Assembly: GCA_028284675.1 (NCBI GenBank)
Contig: JANQRI010000048.1
Span: forward strand, 15,839 to 79,838
Source of the DNA: Gammaproteobacteria bacterium
GTDB lineage: Bacteria > Pseudomonadota > Gammaproteobacteria > HTCC5015
Length of the DNA stretch: 64,000 nt
Direction of reading: 5' to 3'
This document shows, piece by piece, positions 16,066 to 25,974 of the stretch. The position numbers and the translations under genes are program-made. The notes beneath the pieces were generated by a model. The model was given only the letters and a program-made list of their open reading frames with translations, ran no database searches and was not told where the DNA came from. Each line of letters begins with the position of its first letter. Position 1 is the stretch's first letter.

Positions 16066-19000
16066 TTATTGCCCAAAAGCCTCAAGCTCATCCTCATATA
16101 GTTGATCTCGCGGCAAGCGAATCGCAATCTCATCAGTAGCATAATTTCGCACATCGGTAAAAATAGCCGGATCAATTTCACCAAGCGTCTCAACCTCAAC
16201 CAGCTGCTCCCCGGTAATCGCAAGAATTGCATCGGTCGCGACAAAGGTAAAATTCGAATTATCCTCGACCTCCGGCCGGGGCGGTGCAAACTGAGGATTA
16301 AAACTCGCCAGTGTAGTGATTCCGGCGCGATCCCTGATACGCAAAACCAATGGCCGGTCAAATGCTCCAAAGTTGCCCGCAAGACCGACAAAATCAGCCT
16401 CACGCGCGGTGATATCCGGATTACTGAAATCCGGTGTCGGCGGCTCACCGATAAAGCTGCCACTTAGGGTTGTCATAAACAATGCGCCGGTATTAAACCC
16501 GGCATCAACACTGCCGGGAATAAATGTAATATCAAGATCATTATTAAAATTAATATCACCGGTATTGCGCAAAGCCTCCAATGTCACTGCACCGGTATTA
16601 TCAATCCCGACATTACCGCTGCCATTCACTGCAAACAATCTGGCAGTTTGGATTTCAATTGCATCTCCGGCACCGATTCCAGTATTTGCTGATAGCTCCA
16701 CTCTCGGTGCAGTCAGATTCGCACTGCCCCCATTAGCATCGATAATCTGCCCGTTTGTCGATGTAATACCGGCCGTGCCGTTGATCGCGGTCAGCGATGT
16801 AGTCAACACATTACCACCGGCAAGATATTGAATATTGCCGGTGGCCGCCGAACTGGAACTGCCGCCCGCCATGGTAATGACCTGATTCGCATCCGCCAGG
16901 ATATTACCCTGCGATGTGCTCAAACCGGTATTCTGAAGAATACTGCCATTCTGTGAAAACAGCTGAATATCATTTAATGCGGTAACTCCGCCAATATCCA
17001 AATTTCCGTTTGCAAATACAACTGCTGAGCCGCCAGCGGCATTAATACCGGCCACTGTAAGCTGATTAGCATCCACCAGCGTAACATTATTCGCAGCGGA
17101 CACAGTCACTGTATTAAAGTCGTTATTATTATTTAGCGTGACATCCTGACCCGCAGCCGAGATTGTGGTCGCACCACCAACTGAGATATTGGCACTATCG
17201 GTCAGCGCACCACCGGATGTAACCGTTAGATTACCGGTAATATTAAGCGCACCGATATCAGTCGGAGCACTATTCACAATAGTCACATCACTCAACATGC
17301 CGGGGCCGGCAGACGCAAAACTCAGTGCGCCACCAAGCTGATTACCGGCATTATTGAGAACGACTGTGTCACCATCAGTTGCGGTAAAACCGGCAGCGCC
17401 GGCAATGCTCAATGCGCCGCCGTTATTCGTAATATTTCCACCGGCAGTCACATTGAATGTTCCGGCACCGGTAATTGTGGATACACCCAGGTCAATCGTG
17501 TTTTGATCTTCAATGATCACTGTACTACTGCCGTTGACTCTGACTGAGTTCAAATCAATATTGGGTCCGTCCAGTATAATCGTACCTGTCCCGGCACCCA
17601 GGGTTGCGATACCATTAACCTGTAACCGATTAGCATCAGTGTTGCTGATGCTATCCGCATTAATTGTTAAATTACCCGATATCAGGGAGTCCGATGCACC
17701 ATCACCAATATTAATACTGTTAACATCTGTTATCGATACATTGTTACCGGCAACAATCACAATATCATCAAAATCATTTAATCCATTCGTTAGCGTAATA
17801 TTGTTAGCTGCTCCGGCATTCAGACGGGTATCACCTAAAACAGTTAATGCACCGCTGTTGGTAATTGCACCTTGAGTATTGATTACCAGATCCCCAGTCA
17901 AATTTAATGCCTGCAAATCCAGCGCACCTATATTACTGACCGTCACATTATCCAGCGCAGTAATACCAAATGAAATACCATTAAAATTATTATCTGTGTT
18001 GCCAAGCGTAATCGACCGTCCGGCACTGACATTAAACGTCGACAAACCACCCACTATAAGCCCGTCGACAACAACCGGCACATCTATCTGAGTAATATCA
18101 CTGCCCAGGCCCGCAGTAACATTCAGATTGCCGCCAATATTAAAAGAACCAAGCTGAATATTATTCGTATCGACTAAGGTCACATTGCCCGCATTAACAA
18201 TGCCAACTGCGGCACCGAAATCATTACTTGCATCATCCAGAGTGACTGCATTCGTGTTCGCACCGGCATTAAAGCTGGAGATACCACCAATCAGCAACGT
18301 GCCACTATCGGTAATCGAACCGTTCGAAGTCACCGTTAATGTGCCGGTAATATTAGAAACATCTAAAGCTGAGCCCAAGATTATGCTGTTGCTATCATTT
18401 AGTATTACATCACTTGCGCTGTCGATAAGCACGCTGCCAGTAAAATCATTGGCATTATTCAATGTAATCGCATTGCCATTGGCATCAAAATCCGAATTAC
18501 CGGCAATATTTAAAACACCGGCATCGGTAATCTGACCGTCACTGGTCACGAACAGAGAGCCCGCAATTGTCGAAGCACCCGCCGCGCTGCCCAGAACAAT
18601 GTCGTTCACATCGTTCAATATCGTTGTGCCTGCATTAACTATTCGCACACCGGCATTAAAATCATGTGCTGCATCCAGAATAATAATACTGCCGTTCGAA
18701 TTTAATGTCGCCACACCGCCGACATTTAAAGCACCGCCATCGGTAATAAACCCGTTTGTGGTAACATCCAATGCCCCACCAATATTTGAAGCTCCGGAGG
18801 CCGCTCCCAACACAATATTGTTAATATCGTTCAATACTACATCGCTGGCACTGATAATACGCACAGGGCCAACAAAATCATTGGCATTATCCAGCGTGAT
18901 TGCATTGCCGTTCGCGTTAAACCCCGAATTACCAATGCCGGTCACATTTAATACACCGCCATCAGTGATCGTGCCGTTTGCGGTGACATTTAATGTCCCG

Positions 19001-22000
19001 CCGATGTTAGAAGCTCCGGAGGCCGTGCCCAATACAATATCGTTAATATCGTTTAGGATCACATCACTGGCACTGACAATACGCACCCCGCCGACGAAAT
19101 TATTGGCCTCATTCAGCGTGATCGCATTGCCGTTCGCATTGAACCCCGAATCACCGGCACCAGTCACATTTAATACACCGCCATCAGTGATCGTACCGTT
19201 TGCGGTGACATTTAATGTCCCACCGATGTTAGAGTCACCGGAGGCTGCGCCCAGCACAATATCATTTATGTCGGTCAAATCGACATCACTGGCACTGATA
19301 ATACGCACCCCGCCGACGAAATCATTGGCATTATTCAGCGTGATCGCATTACCGTTCGCATTGAACCCCGAATCACCAATGCCGGTCACATTTAATACAC
19401 CGCCATCAGTGATTGCACCGTTTGCGGTGACATTTAATGTTCCGCCAATGTTTGAAACTCCGAAGATCGAACCCAATACAATATCGTTAACATCGTTCAA
19501 TACCACATCACCGGCACTGATAATACGCACCCCGCCGGTGAAATTATTGGCATTATCCAGCGTAATCGCATTGCCACCTGCATCAAAAGCCGAGTTGCCG
19601 GTCACGTTTAATACACCACCGTCAGTAATTGGGCCACCGGCGGTCACATCCAACGTACCACCAATATTGGTCACCCCGGCACCAAGCCCCAATTGAATCG
19701 TATCGGTATCATTCAGTACTACACTGCCTGCACTGATAACACGCACACCGCCGTTAAAATCATTAGCGTTGTCCAGTGTGATTGCATTGCCGTTGGCATC
19801 GAATGTCGCAGCTCCCCCGATACTCAACGCACCTGCTGCACCGTCATCGATCGTACCGTCCGCAGTAACTGAAAACGTACCGGTCACATTAACGCCACCG
19901 GAAACATCGGCCAGCGCTATATTATTAATATCGTTCAGCGTAACATCATTGGCGCTGACAATACGCACATTTCCAATAAAATCATTAGCATTATCTAAAA
20001 ATATATTATTGCCATTGGCATTAAATATTGTCAGCCCGTTAACCGTGACTCCCTGCAATTGATCCTGAATGGAGCCACCCAGTGCATTGACAGAAAAATC
20101 CCCGGCAATGTTCGATGCACCGGCTGCATCACCAATAATAATACCGTTAATGTCAACCAGTGTGACATCCATGCCGTTCGTGATGCGTATTGAAGTACCC
20201 AGGTCATTACTGTTGTTAGTCAATGTAATATCATTAGCACCCGCATCGATCGTCACTGCGCCACCGACCGACAAACGGCGGAAAGCAACAGCAGACTGTG
20301 TGACTGCTCCACCGGTTGAAACCAAAGTAAAATCCCCTGTCGTGGTAATTCTGCCTAAATTCGCACCGGACGGAGGAATGCCGCCGTTATTCCCGTCAGT
20401 CGTTATGCTGATTGCACCGGCACCGGCATCGATACTGCCAGCCGCCGCCCCCTGTTCAAAAAAAGTCGGGGTATTACCGCCGGCACCACCAACGGTAAAA
20501 TCACCACCACCGGTAATAATGTTTCCACTATTTTGTATTGTGACACCGGCATTCGCATATAAGTTGACTGACAAAGAGTCGTTTGTACCAACATCAATTG
20601 TGTTGTTTATAAAGATCGCATTATCCGCATCCAGCGTCAGTGTACTGCTGTTTGCAGCTCCTCCGCCTTCGGAATATCGAATAGCGGCGGAGACAGTGAT
20701 ATTACCAGCCTCAAGGCCTCCAACATTAGCGGTATTGATCGTGACATCACCGGCCTGCAATGCGGTTTCAATAATGTCGTCCTCTATTTCAGTGTTATCC
20801 ACTGAGGGGCTGAATGGACTAACGCCAGCATCAATACACGCGGGACCGGGTGCACAATTATCAACCACGGTCACATTACTGGGATCCAATAACCACTCAC
20901 CGCCAATCCCTGCCACCGCTGAGACATCCGGCGCATGAGTCACATTCAGACTGAGCTTACCCGAAGTTTCGATAAACCCGCCGTTGCCACCCTGCAAACC
21001 ACCGCGCGCATAAATACCGCCATAGACCCGCGTGGTATTATCGGCCCATGCAATGACCCGGCCGCCATTGCCCAAACCCAACGCATCGGCGTATACCCGG
21101 GCCTGTTCACCGATATAGGTAAACTCGGCATTACGAATATTAAGGTTCTCCCCCAGATAGTCACCGCCGATTAACGCTTCACCACCACCGGTCGCACCGG
21201 ATACATCAACAACTGCCTGATCAAACAAACCGGCGTTGTTAGCCAGCACTTTTATATTACCCCCGGCTCCGCCTTCAGAGCGTGCAGAAGTGACGCTGTC
21301 ACCAGTCAGCAAAACCGTATCGTTTGCATGCAGTTCGATATTACCGCCATCAGCCTGATCTGCATCCGCATTGATAGCTCCACTGCTACTGACATTTTCA
21401 CCCAACAAAACGACCTGTCCTGCATCAACATTGTCTGCAGCAGATACATCGAGTTCACCATTATTCACCACGTCCGCACCGGCGCCCAGAGTAAAACTGC
21501 CGTCTTCATGCACAACCACGCTGGTGGCCTGCTGCATGTCACCGGTATTAACCGCGCTGGAAAAAATTTCCCGGCTGACACTGCCGGTCATTAGAATACG
21601 GCCGCCCTGTGCACTGATTTGCCCATTGTTCAGTACTGCCGGATCGACACCCAGCTCATCCTGCAGCACCGCTTCGGTTACCCTGACACCGACCAGACCG
21701 GCATTATCAAATGTCAGCACTGCTTCTTTACCGGCAGCCATATTGACTGCACCGAGATTCGCGACGATAAGGCCCTCATTGTGCACTTGCTTACCCAGCA
21801 AAGTGACGGAGCCGCCCAGAGACGCGTTGATCATACCGCTGTTAACAACTTTACCGTCAGTATCCTCTATTGCTGAAAACAAATAGTTGCCGTTCATAAA
21901 TTCGGCAGGATCAATATCCAGGCCGCTCGCGATCAAGCCGCCGACATTAAGCGATGCATTTTGGCCGAAGAAAATACCATTGGGATTAACCAGTACGATA

Positions 22001-22344
22001 TGGCCATTGGCATCGATACGGCCATGAATCTGCGAGGCGTTTTGGTCCAGGATGCGGTTCAGCGCAATTGACGCGATACCGGGTTGAATATAGCTCACCC
22101 GCTCATCACTGCTGAGATTAAAACTATTCCAGTCGATCGCAAGCAAGGCACTGCTTTGATTGATCACGGTGTTTAAACCGGCCTGCTGGATATTACCGGC
22201 CCCGCCGACAATTTGCCCGCCCGCCGGACCGGCATAGGCATATGGGACAAACGCCGTATAACAGGCCAGAAACAGCAGGGTCAACAAACGCCGCCCGAGC
22301 GTCGGCCAAACGCCCCGGTAAAAAACATTAGGTAGAATACCCAT
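16066..22344 (-). CDS. TpsA large exoprotein with haemagglutinin-type secretion domain
   Basis: A 2092-residue secreted adhesin-like protein. Residues 1-38 are a signal peptide ending AYA. Residues about 40-300 form the two-partner secretion domain with the diagnostic 'VNPNGIFFG' (NPNG at 120-123) and several 'N-x-G' turns, which TpsB recognises. Most of the rest is Gly, Asn, Val and Thr rich and predicted to form a beta-helix, with an array of repeats of about 72-74 residues in its middle (see the repeat entry). The C-terminal 100 residues are acidic and proline-containing and end 'EDELEAFGQ'. No toxin domain, VENN motif or C-terminal cysteines are visible, so an adhesin or matrix protein is more likely than a CdiA toxin. 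The ribosome site GGAGAA precedes the start. Confidence 0.93.
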   Translation of the reverse strand: MGILPNVFYRGVWPTLGRRLLTLLFLACYTAFVPYAYAGPAGGQIVGGAGNIQQAGLNTVINQSSALLAIDWNSFNLSSDERVSYIQPGIASIALNRILDQNASQIHGRIDANGHIVLVNPNGIFFGQNASLNVGGLIASGLDIDPAEFMNGNYLFSAIEDTDGKVVNSGMINASLGGSVTLLGKQVHNEGLIVANLGAVNMAAGKEAVLTFDNAGLVGVRVTEAVLQDELGVDPAVLNNGQISAQGGRILMTGSVSREIFSSAVNTGDMQQATSVVVHEDGSFTLGAGADVVNNGELDVSAADNVDAGQVVLLGENVSSSGAINADADQADGGNIELHANDTVLLTGDSVTSARSEGGAGGNIKVLANNAGLFDQAVVDVSGATGGGEALIGGDYLGENLNIRNAEFTYIGEQARVYADALGLGNGGRVIAWADNTTRVYGGIYARGGLQGGNGGFIETSGKLSLNVTHAPDVSAVAGIGGEWLLDPSNVTVVDNCAPGPACIDAGVSPFSPSVDNTEIEDDIIETALQAGDVTINTANVGGLEAGNITVSAAIRYSEGGGAANSSTLTLDADNAIFINNTIDVGTNDSLSVNLYANAGVTIQNSGNIITGGGDFTVGGAGGNTPTFFEQGAAAGSIDAGAGAISITTDGNNGGIPPSGANLGRITTTGDFTLVSTGGAVTQSAVAFRRLSVGGAVTIDAGANDITLTNNSNDLGTSIRITNGMDVTLVDINGIIIGDAAGASNIAGDFSVNALGGSIQDQLQGVTVNGLTIFNANGNNIFLDNANDFIGNVRIVSANDVTLNDINNIALADVSGGVNVTGTFSVTADGTIDDGAAGALSIGGAATFDANGNAITLDNANDFNGGVRVISAGSVVLNDTDTIQLGLGAGVTNIGGTLDVTAGGPITDGGVLNVTGNSAFDAGGNAITLDNANNFTGGVRIISAGDVVLNDVNDIVLGSIFGVSNIGGTLNVTANGAITDGGVLNVTGIGDSGFNANGNAITLNNANDFVGGVRIISASDVDLTDINDIVLGAASGDSNIGGTLNVTANGTITDGGVLNVTGAGDSGFNANGNAITLNEANNFVGGVRIVSASDVILNDINDIVLGTASGASNIGGTLNVTANGTITDGGVLNVTGIGNSGFNANGNAITLDNANDFVGPVRIISASDVVLNDINNIVLGAASGASNIGGALDVTTNGFITDGGALNVGGVATLNSNGSIIILDAAHDFNAGVRIVNAGTTILNDVNDIVLGSAAGASTIAGSLFVTSDGQITDAGVLNIAGNSDFDANGNAITLNNANDFTGSVLIDSASDVILNDSNSIILGSALDVSNITGTLTVTSNGSITDSGTLLIGGISSFNAGANTNAVTLDDASNDFGAAVGIVNAGNVTLVDTNNIQLGSFNIGGNLNVTAGLGSDITQIDVPVVVDGLIVGGLSTFNVSAGRSITLGNTDNNFNGISFGITALDNVTVSNIGALDLQALNLTGDLVINTQGAITNSGALTVLGDTRLNAGAANNITLTNGLNDFDDIVIVAGNNVSITDVNSINIGDGASDSLISGNLTINADSISNTDANRLQVNGIATLGAGTGTIILDGPNIDLNSVRVNGSSTVIIEDQNTIDLGVSTITGAGTFNVTAGGNITNNGGALSIAGAAGFTATDGDTVVLNNAGNQLGGALSFASAGPGMLSDVTIVNSAPTDIGALNITGNLTVTSGGALTDSANISVGGATTISAAGQDVTLNNNNDFNTVTVSAANNVTLVDANQLTVAGINAAGGSAVVFANGNLDIGGVTALNDIQLFSQNGSILQNTGLSTSQGNILADANQVITMAGGSSSSAATGNIQYLAGGNVLTTSLTAINGTAGITSTNGQIIDANGGSANLTAPRVELSANTGIGAGDAIEIQTARLFAVNGSGNVGIDNTGAVTLEALRNTGDINFNNDLDITFIPGSVDAGFNTGALFMTTLSGSFIGEPPTPDFSNPDITAREADFVGLAGNFGAFDRPLVLRIRDRAGITTLASFNPQFAPPRPEVEDNSNFTFVATDAILAITGEQLVEVETLGEIDPAIFTDVRNYATDEIAIRLPRDQLYEDELEAFGQ
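18290..20100 (-). repeat. In-frame tandem repeats of about 216-222 bp inside tpsA
   Basis: Units of about 72-74 codons recur about eight times. Each contains cores such as 'SNIGGTLNVTANG', 'ITDGGVLNVTG', 'NANGNAITL' and 'VRIISASDV'. The start of the ITDGG block recurs near 18957, 19179, 19401 and 19617, which gives steps of 222, 222 and 216 bases. The central three units are nearly identical at the DNA level, while the outer ones are more diverged, as expected from recent unequal recombination. The units encode beta-helix coils. Confidence 0.85.
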
Positions 22345-22517
22345 AAATATTCTCCATGCCCGAATATAAGCGATAAGCCCGTCGGATATTTAGGGCCTGT
22401 TAACAGACCCAAGCAAAACTGTCGAAGCTTCCCTGCCCATAGACGGCACCGGTCAGACTGACCGAAAACCCTGCCGGATTAATGGATAATGATACAGAAT
22501 TTCAGGTTTCTCGGCTA

Positions 22518-23207
22518 TCAGCCCGGGCCGTTAACTTTCAGGGAATCAACGATCTTCCGGATATCACCGGTTGCCTGCTCGTACCAGTTTTTTTCTGCCC
22601 TGTCATAGTTTTCCATAACTTTTAGCGATACTTTCAGATAATGGGTATCCGTCAGGCGAATCGCATAATTAAGCATCCCGGGTTCTTCATTTCCCCTGCG
22701 AACACTAAAAGCCAACCAGGCTCTGTTATTAATATCAACATCTTTGAAATCCTCCGGCAAACGCAACCCACTATCCGATTGCCGCTCGCCCGGACTAATC
22801 CCATATGCCGCTCTCATTGAAGCCTCAATGGCCTGAGCCAGCGCCTGAGTATCGGACAGCCCATCTCCAGCTGATATACGGTGCACTGTCATACGTAAGT
22901 TCAGACTGCCATATACATTCTGCCATAGCAGCTTCCGGGACTTGTAATCCCAAAACATATTAGCCAGCAAAAATGAATCCCAGTCCCGATAGAGTGACTG
23001 ATCATGAATATTTTTATCGGCAGGCAATGTCAACTCAAATTCCCGGCTGACGGCACCAGGCAATACGAACGTCAAAATCGTACCGGAGAGGCCGACCCGG
23101 TACTCTGTAGTATTGGACCAGTCGGGTTTCATTGACATTGATTGTGCACAGGCATTTGCGCCAAATAAACAAATAACCACAAACCAGGCATAGCCATATT
23201 TTTTCAT
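22518..23207 (-). CDS. Secreted protein, probable immunity partner of the upstream lipase-like toxin
   Basis: A 229-residue protein with a signal peptide ('YAWFVVICLFGANACAQS', residues 4-21). A cysteine at the cleavage region (ANAC) makes a lipoprotein possible, though the lipobox is poor. I do not recognise the mature domain, which is a mixed sequence with paired aromatic residues and no enzyme motif. It starts nine bases after the stop of a predicted lipase-type effector, in the same direction. Phospholipase toxins that act in the periplasm are typically paired with a secreted or lipidated immunity protein of this kind, so the pairing is an inference from size, signal peptide and position only. 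tpsA follows 173 bases downstream. Confidence 0.5.
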   Translation of the reverse strand: MKKYGYAWFVVICLFGANACAQSMSMKPDWSNTTEYRVGLSGTILTFVLPGAVSREFELTLPADKNIHDQSLYRDWDSFLLANMFWDYKSRKLLWQNVYGSLNLRMTVHRISAGDGLSDTQALAQAIEASMRAAYGISPGERQSDSGLRLPEDFKDVDINNRAWLAFSVRRGNEEPGMLNYAIRLTDTHYLKVSLKVMENYDRAEKNWYEQATGDIRKIVDSLKVNGPG

Positions 23208-23216
23208 TTACCCAAC

Positions 23217-24266
23217 TTAAAACAAACGAAACGCCAAGCGATACCAGGCCGGCATATTGCGGACATAATTATCCATGCCGTCATATGGCAGTGTATGCGG
23301 ACTGCATTTTTCTGAACCGAAAAGCACCCACGGACTATGCAGCACAGAGCCTATAACTGAGCTGATACTTTTTGCATTACCACCAATGAGTTGCGGCACC
23401 ATATCATACGGATGACTAACATAATCATTGGCGCCAATTTTTATACCGGCCTGCCTCAAAATAATATTGGTTTTATTTCTATTGTTTGCACCGGCGTAAA
23501 ATTTTACCGAATGATTTGCGAGCGTTCCCCCACCGTTATCCAGATGGTACTTCACCGCCTGCCTAAATATAATGCCCCCCTGACTATGTGCAATCCAGCC
23601 AAGCTTACCCCCGGCAGCCTGCGCATCCTGAAGAACCTTTGCAAACATTTTGGACACACCGGTCGTAAAACCACATTTATCCTGGAAAGATTCATACGTA
23701 TCCCATAACCCGCCATCAGAAGGATTATGAAACAAAGTAAACTCTTTAACGGTTTTCCCATAAGCATGCTGTACATGCTTGGGCATTAACGCAACCGCAC
23801 GCTCCAGCGCGTTTGACTGCCCGTTCACCGCGGCATACTCGGTTTTAATATCACCGTTTTCAATACGCTTGTAGTCCCAACCATCCGGAGTTTCTTTCAC
23901 ATGATAAAGCCCGGGCACTTCTTTATGTATGCCTCTTGCGTCAGGGTCAGGCACTATTGAGGTGACATACACTTTACCGGAAAACACTTCGTAGCTAACC
24001 GAAAAACCGGTATTGGTCTCCGGTATATAATATTTATCGGTTGAATTTTTCATATGCCGGGCTGTACCCGGCCGCGGGTTTCCGGAAAGTGAATAAATCA
24101 TTTGCGAGAGCACTGTTTTCTGATAGGGGCTTAATGTGCTCATAAAACCCTGTGCACTACGCGAAAGCAATACATAATAGCCCGAGCTTTGCAAAGGGCT
24201 TCTGAGTTTGTTCAGCCAGGAAGGCTTGAACGGTAAAAACTGCTGTCGAACTGACGAGGAATGCAT
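23217..24266 (-). CDS. Alpha/beta-hydrolase (lipase-type) protein, candidate T6SS or polymorphic-toxin effector
   Basis: A 349-residue protein without a signal peptide. The nucleophile elbow is 'WIAHSQGG' with Ser228; the usual first glycine is alanine, as in several toxin lipases. 'FTLFHNPSDGGLWDTYESFQDK' (key residues N-P-S-D-G-G, residues 181-186) resembles a segment seen upstream of the elbow in lipase-like toxin domains of contact-dependent systems. A later 'SHPYDMVPQ' may supply the catalytic Asp. The family would hydrolyse lipids or phospholipids. Lack of a signal peptide, position just outside the T6SS/ExbBD locus and a secreted small partner downstream all fit a T6SS cargo (Tle-like). 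An orphan toxin linked to the TpsA pair is an alternative. It shows no PAAR, VgrG or Rhs part. Confidence 0.55.
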   Translation of the reverse strand: MHSSSVRQQFLPFKPSWLNKLRSPLQSSGYYVLLSRSAQGFMSTLSPYQKTVLSQMIYSLSGNPRPGTARHMKNSTDKYYIPETNTGFSVSYEVFSGKVYVTSIVPDPDARGIHKEVPGLYHVKETPDGWDYKRIENGDIKTEYAAVNGQSNALERAVALMPKHVQHAYGKTVKEFTLFHNPSDGGLWDTYESFQDKCGFTTGVSKMFAKVLQDAQAAGGKLGWIAHSQGGIIFRQAVKYHLDNGGGTLANHSVKFYAGANNRNKTNIILRQAGIKIGANDYVSHPYDMVPQLIGGNAKSISSVIGSVLHSPWVLFGSEKCSPHTLPYDGMDNYVRNMPAWYRLAFRLF

Positions 24267-24514
24267 AGACTCAACCCTGTTTATCCTTTAACTTATGCCG
24301 GTCGCTGCGCCTGTTAAGGCCAGCTTTCGGGGCCAACTTGCATTTGCTCCGAGGTAATTATGCTAGCATTTTTTCGAGCAATAATAACTGGTACATTTTA
24401 CTGAGTTCGGTGACCGATTACTCAAATCAGCAGTCTTATTTAGCGACGACCAACCCCGATAAAGGGTCTGTATAAAAAGCGGCTCTTACCAGTAAAGAAT
24501 CCCGACACCTGCGC

Positions 24515-25462
24515 TCAGGAAGGCAAAAACTCAATCGGATAAGTCACGGTAACCGCCTCAACATTTTTTGCGCCGAAATTAAATAATTTGATACGGCTTA
24601 ATAGGCTTCTTTCCAGTTTTGGGTCATTCAGCTCACTGGACACAACCCTGATTTTTGTCACCGCACCACTTGGGGCAATCGTGATTTCAAGCACAATTTT
24701 ACCTTTCAAACCGGGATTTTGCCGGCGCGCTCTATTATAGATTGAGTAAAGCTTGCCTTTGTTCCGGTCAAATACGATCGTAATATCTTCTTCACCCCGC
24801 ACATTGCTATTGCGCGAGCGGTTAGAGCGGGCTGCCTGCTGGGCATCCTTAGACAGTAAAGACTGCCTGACTTGTGTCAGTTCGCGTGCCGACAAACCCG
24901 CACTACGACCAGCCGAAGCGATATACTGCTCTGAATTAACACCACCGCTACCCTGCCCCGCACCTGCTGTTAACAGGTTTTTATTATGCGTAGCGGCTCT
25001 TGCGGACGCTGCCGAGGACTTCGATACTTTACCACCCACCATAGCGGTTAAATCAGAAGTATCCATTAAATCCGCCAGCTCATTACCCAATGCCAACAAA
25101 CCGCTTTTTTCGGCTTTTTGACGGGCCTTTTTTTGCACTTTAGTCAGTGGTTTTTGTTGCTCCGGCTTTTTTTCCGGTTGTTTTTTGACTTTCGGCTTGG
25201 GCTTCGGTTTAGGTTTCGGCTTTTCCGGTTCAGGCTTGGGTTTCGGCTTTTCCTTTTCTATTACAAACTGTGCAATACGTTCCGGCACTGAAGTGCGCGC
25301 CTGACGCTCTTCTTTAGGAAGCTCAACCAATGAAAATATAAAACCGGTAATCAGCATGACCCCCAATACGACCAATACAATCAGACTGAATTTACGGTCG
25401 AGAGTACTGCCCGGACTCCACTCCAGGACCAGATCTTCATATCTTGCGCCTGCTGCCGTCAT
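24515..25462 (-). CDS. TonB/AgmX-like energy-transducing envelope protein
   Basis: A 315-residue protein built like TonB. A short cytoplasmic tail is followed by one transmembrane helix ('FSLIVLVVLGVMLITGFIFSLV', about residues 26-47) and a long Pro/Lys/Glu-rich stretch (about residues 70-115, many KPKP units). A Ser/Ala-rich linker and a C-terminal domain of about 90 residues follow, with 'IVLEITIAPSGAVTKIRVVSS' type sequence, as in the AgmX/PglI and TonB C-terminal folds. The family transmits proton-motive energy from ExbB/ExbD-type motors across the periplasm; AgmX itself is known from Myxococcus gliding. It is the last gene of exbB-exbD-exbD-agmX, eight bases after the second exbD stop. 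The absence of a nearby TonB-dependent receptor argues against a siderophore role. Confidence 0.85.
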   Translation of the reverse strand: MTAAGARYEDLVLEWSPGSTLDRKFSLIVLVVLGVMLITGFIFSLVELPKEERQARTSVPERIAQFVIEKEKPKPKPEPEKPKPKPKPKPKVKKQPEKKPEQQKPLTKVQKKARQKAEKSGLLALGNELADLMDTSDLTAMVGGKVSKSSAASARAATHNKNLLTAGAGQGSGGVNSEQYIASAGRSAGLSARELTQVRQSLLSKDAQQAARSNRSRNSNVRGEEDITIVFDRNKGKLYSIYNRARRQNPGLKGKIVLEITIAPSGAVTKIRVVSSELNDPKLERSLLSRIKLFNFGAKNVEAVTVTYPIEFLPS

Positions 25463-25470
25463 ATTTCTGT

Positions 25471-25974
25471 TTATGATTCCGTTTTAACTTTTTGCATCGC
25501 AGCAAAAGCCACTTGTGTGTAATTAGCCTGCCGGCAGGTCGCTAGTATTTTTCTGAGTAACTCATAAGGTAGTTTTTCATCTCCCATAATAGTCACCGCA
25601 CGACCCCGCTTTTTAGCCTCGTTATTGGCAAACAAACCCTTCGATGCATGAAAGCTCAGCTCTTTTTTCAAATTCGGTATGAAAACTTCCTCACTTGCCA
25701 ACACCTGACCAACTTCCGCAACACTGCGCCCCTGAACCAAAATATTTCTCTCGGTAATTGCGATCACCAGTGTTTCTTTCGGCACTTTTTTCGCAACCGA
25801 GGTAGGCAGCCTTAAGTCTTTGCTACTGGGAATTTGTTGCGAGTTGGAGGAATTTACCAGCAGAAAAAAAACCAGAATCGTAAATATATCCATCAACGAA
25901 ACCAGGTTAAGTGCAGGCTGCTTGCGTCGCTGATGATGCCGCTGCATGCGGCGGGCACGTTTGGACATTTTCAT
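25471..25974 (-). CDS. ExbD/TolR-family motor subunit (with the membrane Asp)
   Basis: A 167-residue protein with one N-terminal transmembrane helix and a periplasmic domain. The helix 'LVSLMDIFTILVFFLLV' contains Asp29, the protonatable residue that ExbD and TolR need to couple proton flow to work. The basic N-terminus (many Arg and His) should lie in the cytoplasm. The start codon overlaps the stop of the preceding ExbD-like gene by one base, so the two are coupled. It should form a motor with the ExbB-like protein and drive the AgmX-like protein downstream. Confidence 0.88.
   Translation of the reverse strand: MKMSKRARRMQRHHQRRKQPALNLVSLMDIFTILVFFLLVNSSNSQQIPSSKDLRLPTSVAKKVPKETLVIAITERNILVQGRSVAEVGQVLASEEVFIPNLKKELSFHASKGLFANNEAKKRGRAVTIMGDEKLPYELLRKILATCRQANYTQVAFAAMQKVKTES

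Noticed and set aside
18599..19696. Long plus-strand frame (365 codons) opposite tpsA, with others at 20069-20938 and 17513-18535
   Set aside because: They are anti-sense shadows of the tpsA repeats; their translation is a repetitive Pro/Ala/Ser/Ile-rich chain with no domain, no ribosome site, and the minus-strand frame has a clear signal peptide and TPS domain.
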